Positions 31,622 to 36,088 of a stretch of 36,088 nt of DNA are shown piece by piece. Below the pieces are notes generated by a model. The model was not told the origin of the DNA. It did not search any database and saw nothing but the letters and a program-made list of their open reading frames with translations. Numbering within the stretch: the first letter of the stretch is position 1; each line of letters starts with the position of its first letter. The DNA is from Desulfuromonadaceae bacterium GWC2_58_13 (lineage in GTDB: Bacteria > Desulfobacterota > Desulfuromonadia > Desulfuromonadales > Trichloromonadaceae). Position numbers and translations under genes: made by a program. The stretch covers positions 1-36,088 of the forward strand of contig MHXM01000159.1 of the NCBI GenBank assembly GCA_001825565.1, written 5' to 3'.

Positions 31622-33175
31622 ATGGGCCAGACCGATATTGGTCGAATGGATATCGTGAGACCTGATGTGTTGAAGATTGAAGAGATGGGTCCGGTTACCG
31701 ACAGCAAGGCCCAAAATCACAAGGTTTTGGGCTTGATCGTTGTGGCTTCGGCCCTGTTGCTGTTTTTCTGGGGCATCTGGTCGATCCCTTTACTTTCCCA
31801 TAACGAGGCTCGGCGACTGGTTGTGGTCCGCGAGATGCTGGCCAACCACCAGTGGTTGACCCCGATGAAAAACGGATTGTTATACTTCGAAAAACCCCCC
31901 CTTTTTTACTGGGTCGGGAATTTTTTCAGTCTACTGTCCGGCAGCACCGCCGAGTGGGTATTGCGACTCCCCTCGGCACTGGCGGCGCTTTTCACGACCG
32001 GGTTTCTGTATCAGCGCGTCAGCAGCTATATCGGTCGTCAGCAGGCATTATTCAGCGTCCTGATCCTGATCAGCTCCCATTTTTACGTGATGAACGCCCG
32101 CCGGGCTGAAATCAATGTGTTTTTCGGGATGCTCTGCTTTTCGGCGTTGTTGCTGTATTTCGATTATCTGCAACGGGAGAAGCAGAGATATCTGTTCCTT
32201 TCGTTTACGGTCCTGGGCCTTGCGGCCCTGGCCAAGGGCCCGGTTGCCCTGGTTTTTTTTCTGCCGCCGCTTTTGATCTACGGCATTCTGCAACGGGATT
32301 GGAAGGTGTTCAGGGGGCTGGTCCATCCGCTGGGATGGTCGCTGTTTGCCTTGGTAGGAGGCTCCTGGTTTGTTTATGCTCTGTATGGCGTTCCCGACAG
32401 TCCGCTGCATGCGGTTATTCAAAAAGATATCGTGGTCAATGCGTATGAAGACGCCACGCCGGATCCGTTTTACGCCTACATCGTGTATCTGTTGGGAGCC
32501 TTTGCCCCCTGGATTCTGATCCTTTTTTACCAGCCGAAGCGTTGGCTGAAAAGGCTGTCCTCGGCCAGAGAGCGGTTTATGCTCTGTGCTTTCGGCGTGC
32601 CGTTCATCGTCATGTCCTGTTTTGCCGCCAAGCATGGCAAATACATGCTTCCCGTCTACCCGTTTCTGGCCATCGTTCTGGGCTGTGTGGTCAGCGATGT
32701 TTATGACGATTTCGGGCAACGTTGGGGGAAATCTTTTCATACCTTCTTCATCCGGCTGGCCGGGGGGCTGCTGGCGATCCTGTTCGCGGTTCTGGTTCTG
32801 GCGCCTCCCCATACCCAGAAACACCGGTTTGAAGCGCTTAAGCCTTTTGCCGAAAAAATCCGCTCTTTGCAGGGAACCGACCCGGTTTTTTCCTATCGCC
32901 GTGAACAGATTCAGCTGATTTATTATTTCGGAAGTCCGATACCGGTTCTCGATAACGGCCAGTTCAAGCGAAAACTTGAACTGGGACAATCGTTTCTTCT
33001 GGTTGCCGAGGAAGCTGACCGGTCCGCGGTGGAAGGCAGGGGGTTGTGTCTGCTTGAGGAGTTTGCTCCCTATTTGAAAAAGAAGCGCAAGGGGTTGCTC
33101 TATGGAACCTCGAATTATTGTCAAATCTCGAAAGGAAAAGATCCTGGGATGCGACGGGTCGCAGCCCTGCAATGA
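31622..33175 (+). CDS. ArnT-like polyprenyl-phosphate sugar glycosyltransferase (GT39/GT83, PMT type)
   Basis: About 500 residues with 11-13 hydrophobic helices and a small C-terminal soluble domain. The first periplasmic loop has the ArnT-like run LLSHNEARRLVVVREML and GLLYFEKPPLFYW, matching ArnT's PDETRY and YFEKP blocks. Later AKGPVALVFFLPPLL and AAKHGKYMLPVYPFLA are also family-like. Such enzymes move a sugar from undecaprenyl phosphate to lipid A or another acceptor on the periplasmic side. Asn stands where the catalytic Asp of ArnT is expected (HNEAR versus PDETR). Start is uncertain: 31622 has no ribosome-binding site, and ATG 31685 (MGPVTDSK) would give a usual short cytosolic tail. 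The GT2 gene that follows could make the lipid-linked donor. Confidence 0.85.
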   Translation: MGQTDIGRMDIVRPDVLKIEEMGPVTDSKAQNHKVLGLIVVASALLLFFWGIWSIPLLSHNEARRLVVVREMLANHQWLTPMKNGLLYFEKPPLFYWVGNFFSLLSGSTAEWVLRLPSALAALFTTGFLYQRVSSYIGRQQALFSVLILISSHFYVMNARRAEINVFFGMLCFSALLLYFDYLQREKQRYLFLSFTVLGLAALAKGPVALVFFLPPLLIYGILQRDWKVFRGLVHPLGWSLFALVGGSWFVYALYGVPDSPLHAVIQKDIVVNAYEDATPDPFYAYIVYLLGAFAPWILILFYQPKRWLKRLSSARERFMLCAFGVPFIVMSCFAAKHGKYMLPVYPFLAIVLGCVVSDVYDDFGQRWGKSFHTFFIRLAGGLLAILFAVLVLAPPHTQKHRFEALKPFAEKIRSLQGTDPVFSYRREQIQLIYYFGSPIPVLDNGQFKRKLELGQSFLLVAEEADRSAVEGRGLCLLEEFAPYLKKKRKGLLYGTSNYCQISKGKDPGMRRVAALQ

Positions 33176-33191
33176 AAAGGCGGGCGAGAAA

Positions 33192-33905
33192 ATGAAACTG
33201 ATATCCGTGATTGTCCCGGTTTACAACGAGGCTGAAAACCTCGGACAACTGGTGGCCGAACTGCAATCCTCGTTGTCGCCGCTGATATGCCCCCATGAGA
33301 TTCTTTTTGTCGATGATGGCAGCACCGACGAAAGTCTTGCCATCATTCGGGCTCTGGCGGCTGAGCATTCCCAAATCCAATGCATCGCTTTCGAGAAGAA
33401 CACCGGGCAATCGGCGGCGCTTTACGCCGGTTTCCAGCAGGCTCGCGGAGATGTCGTCATCACCCTGGATGCCGATCTGCAGAACGATCCGGCCGATATT
33501 CCGGTCATGCTCAGGTATTATGGGGATTACGACATGATCACCGGGTGGCGGAAAAATCGCCGGGATCCCCTGTCGAAGAAAATCGCCAGTAAGGTGGGGA
33601 ACTCGTTTCGTAACTGGATGACCCGGGAAACGATACACGATACCGGCTGTTCCCTTAAAATCATGCGGGCCGATATGCTGAAAAAGATAAAAATGTTTCG
33701 GGGCCTGCATCGGTTTCTGCCCACTTTGATGCGGCTCGAAGGGGCAAGGGTGATTGAGGTTCCGGTGAACCATCGACCGCGTTTGCACGGGGTATCCAAG
33801 TACACCAATTGGCGGCGTGGCATCGAGGGGTTTCAGGATGTTCTGGCGGTCCAATGGATGCAAAAAAGAAACCTGCGGATCAAGATAAGGGAAAGTCATG
33901 AATAA
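33192..33905 (+). CDS. GT2 family glycosyltransferase (ArnC/DPM1-like, polyprenyl-phosphate sugar synthase)
   Basis: A 237-residue GT-A fold enzyme. It starts MKLISVIVPVYNEAENLGQL (ATG 33192); the track's start at 33102 would overlap the upstream gene by 74 nt and lacks support. Diagnostic parts are EILFVDDGSTDESL, the metal-binding DxD-like LDADLQNDPADIP, GWRKNRRDP, DTGCSLKIMRADML and HRPRLHGVSKYTNWRRG. These match dolichyl/undecaprenyl-phosphate glycosyl- or mannosyltransferases. The absence of the two C-terminal transmembrane helices seen in ArnC means it must associate with the membrane otherwise, perhaps via the LAB_N protein. It would form the lipid-phosphate-sugar donor for the preceding ArnT-like enzyme. 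It ends in an 8-nt overlap with the next gene. Confidence 0.9.
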   Translation: MKLISVIVPVYNEAENLGQLVAELQSSLSPLICPHEILFVDDGSTDESLAIIRALAAEHSQIQCIAFEKNTGQSAALYAGFQQARGDVVITLDADLQNDPADIPVMLRYYGDYDMITGWRKNRRDPLSKKIASKVGNSFRNWMTRETIHDTGCSLKIMRADMLKKIKMFRGLHRFLPTLMRLEGARVIEVPVNHRPRLHGVSKYTNWRRGIEGFQDVLAVQWMQKRNLRIKIRESHE

Positions 33906-34182
33906 TACGGAAATTTCTATCCTCGTGCTCGGGTTTGCCGGCCAGGCCCTCTTTTTCATGCGGTTTTTTGTTCAGTGGTTGCAGTCGGAAAAACACCAGA
34001 AAAGCGTGATTCCGGTCTCGTTCTGGTATTTCAGCCTGGCGGGAAGCTCTCTGCTGATGGTTTACGCGATCCTCCGCCATGACATCGTTTTCATTGTCGG
34101 TCAATCCACCGGTTTTTACATCTATCTCCGAAATCTATATTTCATTCACCGGGAAAAAAAAGAGGCGCCTGAGCCGGCCTGA
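33898..34182 (+). CDS. LAB_N domain membrane protein (lipid-A-disaccharide synthase N-terminal-like)
   Basis: A 94-residue membrane protein of the LAB_N family (named after the N-terminal segment of some LpxB proteins). Three hydrophobic helices are visible: TEISILVLGFAGQALFFMRF, SFWYFSLAGSSLLMVYAIL and HDIVFIVGQSTGFYIYLRN. The motif FFVQWLQSEK between helices one and two, and YLRNLYFIH near the end, are family hallmarks. LAB_N proteins are usually found beside polyprenyl-phosphate GT2 enzymes and ArnT-like enzymes, as here. They are suspected to anchor the GT2 or move its lipid product; no function is proven. It overlaps the GT2 gene by 8 nt (ATGAATAA), a sign of coupled translation, and is followed by a terminator-like hairpin. 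Confidence 0.9.
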   Translation: MNNTEISILVLGFAGQALFFMRFFVQWLQSEKHQKSVIPVSFWYFSLAGSSLLMVYAILRHDIVFIVGQSTGFYIYLRNLYFIHREKKEAPEPA

Positions 34183-34183
34183 T

Positions 34184-34209
34184 GGAGGGCTTTGCCTGCC
34201 CTCCTTTCT
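34184..34209 (+). terminator. weak terminator after the LAB_N gene
   Basis: GGAGGGC pairs with GCCCTCC around TTTGCCT, followed by TTTCTC. The 7-bp stem is GC-rich but the T tract is poor. It directly follows the stop codon and separates the envelope cluster from the Nudix genes. Confidence 0.55.
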
Positions 34210-34266
34210 CCCGGTGCGACGGTAAAATTCCTTGCCGCTGTGGTTCCCGCCTGTTATTTTCAATCC

Positions 34267-34794
34267 ATGAAAAACTCCGTCGAAATTTTCAACGGCCGCC
34301 TGATCTCCCTGGCCATCGAGGAACATCGGCTCCCCGACGGGCGGCGGGCCGAATTCGAGGTCGTCCATCATCCCGGCGGGGCCGCCGTGCTGCCATTGCT
34401 CGATGATGGCCGGGTGGTGCTGATCCGTCAATTTCGCCCGGCTCTGGGATCAATGGTTCTGGAAATCCCGGCCGGGCGGCTTGAACCCGGGGAAACGCCC
34501 GAAGCCTGCGTGCGGCGGGAGTTGGTCGAGGAGGTCGGCTATCGCGCCGAGACGGTCGTCAAACTCGGTGAAATGCTCCCTGCCGTTGGTTTTTGCGACG
34601 AACGTATCCACTTGTTTGTCGCTACCGGGCTGCAGCCGGCGCCCCAAGCCCTTGAGCCGGACGAGTACATTGAAGTTCTGCCGATGCCACTGGCCGATGC
34701 TCTGGCCATGGTGAGCGCCGGCCAGATTCCCGATGGCAAGACCCAACTGGCCTTGCTGCTCTGGCAGACGCGCCAGGCGGGCCCCCGACCCTGA
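34267..34794 (+). CDS. Nudix hydrolase, ADP-ribose pyrophosphatase-like
   Basis: A 175-residue Nudix enzyme that probably splits ADP-ribose (or another nucleoside diphosphate sugar) into AMP and ribose 5-phosphate. The Nudix box GRLEPGETPEACVRRELVEEVGY agrees with the GX5EX7REUXEEXGU rule, and the preceding VLIRQFRPALGSMVLEIPAG is typical of ADP-ribose pyrophosphatases (RQFRP, E-PAG). Downstream, PAVGFCDERIHLFVATGL fits the same group. The start is ATG 34267; the track start at 34192 passes through a hairpin and is not supported, though ATG 34267 has no evident ribosome-binding site. It is followed 11 nt later by nudC, so both may take part in NAD(H)/ADP-ribose clearance. Confidence 0.9.
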   Translation: MKNSVEIFNGRLISLAIEEHRLPDGRRAEFEVVHHPGGAAVLPLLDDGRVVLIRQFRPALGSMVLEIPAGRLEPGETPEACVRRELVEEVGYRAETVVKLGEMLPAVGFCDERIHLFVATGLQPAPQALEPDEYIEVLPMPLADALAMVSAGQIPDGKTQLALLLWQTRQAGPRP

Positions 34795-34805
34795 AAGATA
34801 ATGAC

Positions 34806-35663
34806 ATGTCTCCCTTGCCCGATTATTATCCGTCCACCCTGCACCTGCCCTTTAATCATGAATCGATCAAGCATCTTTTCCAGCCCGAGCTCCCCGAGGC
34901 CGATCCCGGCGGGGAAGGGGTCTGGCTGCTGATTCGCGGCTCCGAATTGTTGGTGCGCGATCTTGACCTGCCGAGCGGATGTCTGCCTGCCGGTTTGAGC
35001 GAGGAAGGGTCGATCTACATCGGGCGCTGGCGAGCACAGCCCTGCCGGGTATTGCGGGTGTCGCGAAACCTCCCGGTGCCCGAGGGGCTGACGGCGGAAA
35101 ACCTGCAATCGGGCGAACCTCTCCTCTCCTTGGACCTGCTGTCGCTGGGGGCGCTGGGCGCCCATGTTTTGCATTGGGAAAACAACAGCCGTTGCTGTAG
35201 CCGCTGTGGCGGTTCGATGGCGCGGTTGGCGGGCGAATCCGGAAAAAAATGCCTTGCCTGCGGAGCTCTGCATTTCCCCCACATCCATCCCTGCGTTATT
35301 GTGCTGGTGCGGCGCGGCAACGAGGTGTTGCTGGTGCGCAAGGCCGAATGGGTGAAGGGGCGCTACGGGCTGGTGGCCGGATTTCTCGATCGGGGAGAAT
35401 GCCTGGAAGAGGCGGTGACCCGCGAAGTGCTGGAAGAAACCGGCATCCGGGTGCGGAACATCCGCTATGTCGGCAGCCAGAGCTGGCCGTTTCCCAGTCA
35501 ATTGATGGCCGGATTTGTCGCCGATTATGACGGCGGCGAAATCCGGGTGGAAGAGAAGGAACTCGAAGATGCCCGCTGGTTCGCCGTCACCGATCTGCCG
35601 GTCTTGCCGCCCAAGCGCAGCATTGCCCGGTATCTGATCGATACGTTTGCCGTGTCCGGGTAG
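34806..35663 (+). CDS. nudC: NADH pyrophosphatase / RNA NAD-decapping hydrolase NudC
   Basis: A 285-residue NudC homologue. The N-terminal domain (1-125) is variable. A zinc ribbon follows (CCSRCGGSM then CLACGALHFPHIHPCVI), then the Nudix domain with GFLDRGECLEEAVTREVLEETGI. Next comes SQSWPFPSQLM, the NudC-specific SQPWPFPxS motif (Ser for Pro here), which separates NADH pyrophosphatases from other Nudix proteins. The enzyme cleaves NAD(H) to NMN(H) and AMP and removes NAD caps from RNA 5' ends. It lies 11 nt after the ADP-ribose pyrophosphatase-like gene. Its stop codon TAG is the first part of a GTAGGGGC repeat. Start ATG 34806 has GAAAG upstream. Confidence 0.93.
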   Translation: MSPLPDYYPSTLHLPFNHESIKHLFQPELPEADPGGEGVWLLIRGSELLVRDLDLPSGCLPAGLSEEGSIYIGRWRAQPCRVLRVSRNLPVPEGLTAENLQSGEPLLSLDLLSLGALGAHVLHWENNSRCCSRCGGSMARLAGESGKKCLACGALHFPHIHPCVIVLVRRGNEVLLVRKAEWVKGRYGLVAGFLDRGECLEEAVTREVLEETGIRVRNIRYVGSQSWPFPSQLMAGFVADYDGGEIRVEEKELEDARWFAVTDLPVLPPKRSIARYLIDTFAVSG

Positions 35664-35708
35664 GGGCGCTGCTTGCCGCGCCCAGGGCGGAGCAAGCGCC
35701 GCCCCTTG
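35660..35708 (+). repeat. GTAGGRGC-type palindromic repeat, copy 3
   Basis: Starts GTAGGGGCGCTGCTTGC and ends GCAAGCGCCGCCCC, which can pair with a small bulge; an inner GGGCGC/GCGCCC pairing is also possible. TAG (35661-35663) is the stop codon of nudC. It is the same class as copies 1 and 2, with a different inner sequence. Confidence 0.7.
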
Positions 35709-35722
35709 TTCAAACACCGCGC

Positions 35723-35751
35723 AAAAAAAACCCCGGGCGGGGAACCCGGGG
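35723..35751 (-). terminator. terminator of the alanine dehydrogenase gene
   Basis: On the minus strand CCCCGGG pairs with CCCGGGG around TTCCCCG, followed by eight Ts. It lies about 100 nt after the ald stop codon and is clearly oriented for that gene. Confidence 0.85.
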
Positions 35752-35849
35752 GGCGCAAAAATATCTCATTTTCGGGGAATCAGCCTACTCTGGAGGAGGT
35801 TTGATGGCTGGAAAAGAGATATTGCGAAAATGTGTGTCTTTCCTGCCGG

Positions 35850-36088
35850 CTACAGGGGGCAAGGCTGCCAGGAAAGATCCTGGGCCATGGACACCGGCTG
35901 GTTGCAGAGCAGGCCGCCGAAAGTGTTGATGCCCTTACGCAGCGATTCGTCTTCTTTGGCCGCCGTCGCCAAGCCCAAAGTGGCGATTTTGCGTATGTAC
36001 GGAAGGGTGGCGTTGGTCAGGGCATAGGTGCTGGTGCGGCTGACCGCCCCCGGCATGTTGGCTACCCCGTAGTGCAGGACGTCGTCTA
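35850..36088 (-). CDS. ald: alanine dehydrogenase (partial, C-terminal end)
   Basis: The C-terminal 79 or so residues of L-alanine dehydrogenase, which interconverts alanine with pyruvate and ammonia using NAD. The frame stays open to the window edge. The sequence VLHYGVANMPGAVSRTSTYALTNATLPYI is the highly conserved Ald C-terminal block (usually HY-VANMPGAVPRTST-ALTNATLPY), with Ser in place of the usual Pro. It is followed by RKGINTFGGLLCNQPVSMAQDL, the usual end of the protein. The remainder lies right of 36088. It is convergent with nudC; a strong terminator separates them. Confidence 0.92.
   Translation of the reverse strand, partial: DDVLHYGVANMPGAVSRTSTYALTNATLPYIRKIATLGLATAAKEDESLRKGINTFGGLLCNQPVSMAQDLSWQPCPL

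Noticed and set aside
31560-31625. Possible sigma-54 promoter upstream of the ArnT-like gene (TGGCACTCGTTTTTAC)
   Set aside because: The -12 GC is absent (TA at the required position), so the GG-N10-GC rule fails.

Overview
The window looks like chromosomal DNA from a high-GC, Gram-negative, Desulfuromonadales/Geobacter-type bacterium (Desulfobacterota). The evidence is inferred from gene content: an outer-membrane phospholipase A, a CpoB-type lipoprotein and ArnT-like and LAB_N-domain proteins indicate an outer membrane with LPS. The dprA-smg-topA-trmFO order, a folate-type TrmFO, PocR/GAF/GGDEF and multi-PAS sensors, and NtrC-type sigma-54 regulators fit that group. No rRNA, tRNA, CRISPR array or intact transposon was seen. 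Most lines of the ORF track are GC-driven shadows of about 32 real genes.

Layout. 1-5.3 kb: a multi-PAS membrane sensor (its C-terminus lies outside the window), pldA, a MATE exporter with its own sigma-70-like promoter, and a DUF4136 lipoprotein followed by a strong hairpin. 5.4-7.6 kb: a gamma-glutamylcyclotransferase-like (AIG2) gene converges on, and overlaps, a large protein with amidoligase-like motifs. 7.9-11.5 kb (minus): a chain of an NSS sodium symporter, a Gph-type phosphatase and a MOP-superfamily transporter joined by 4-nt start/stop overlaps, then a 58-aa cysteine-rich protein that the ORF track missed. 11.5-15 kb (minus): yggS, maf and a PocR-GAF-GAF-GGDEF diguanylate cyclase. 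15-15.5 kb holds no convincing gene. 15.5-21 kb (minus): dprA, smg, topA and trmFO, separated by terminators. 21-23 kb (minus): cpoB and a LysM protein behind a good promoter. 23-25.5 kb: a U32 peptidase-family gene, facing a coupled pair made of a PPP-type phosphatase and an unknown protein.

25.6-34.2 kb (plus) is the most interesting part. A six-TM histidine kinase and an NtrC-type sigma-54 response regulator are followed by a dyad-rich segment, an almost ideal -24/-12 sigma-54 promoter, and about 35 nt later a strong intrinsic terminator. This predicts a short (~70 nt) sigma-54-driven small RNA, in an arrangement like CbrAB-CrcZ or GlrR-GlmY, or else a sigma-54 leader with an attenuator. 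Next come envelope genes: an LtaS/OpgB-like phosphoglycerol transferase, a diacylglycerol-kinase-like lipid kinase, an ArnT-like glycosyltransferase, a polyprenyl-phosphate GT2 and a LAB_N-domain protein. Together they could modify envelope lipids and recycle the diacylglycerol released. 34.2-36.1 kb: two Nudix hydrolases (ADP-ribose pyrophosphatase-like and NudC), then the 3' end of an alanine dehydrogenase gene on the minus strand.

A second pattern runs across the window. Three copies of a GTAGGRGC-type palindromic repeat each sit exactly at a gene's 3' end, and in each the TAG of the repeat is the gene's stop codon (yggS, maf, nudC).
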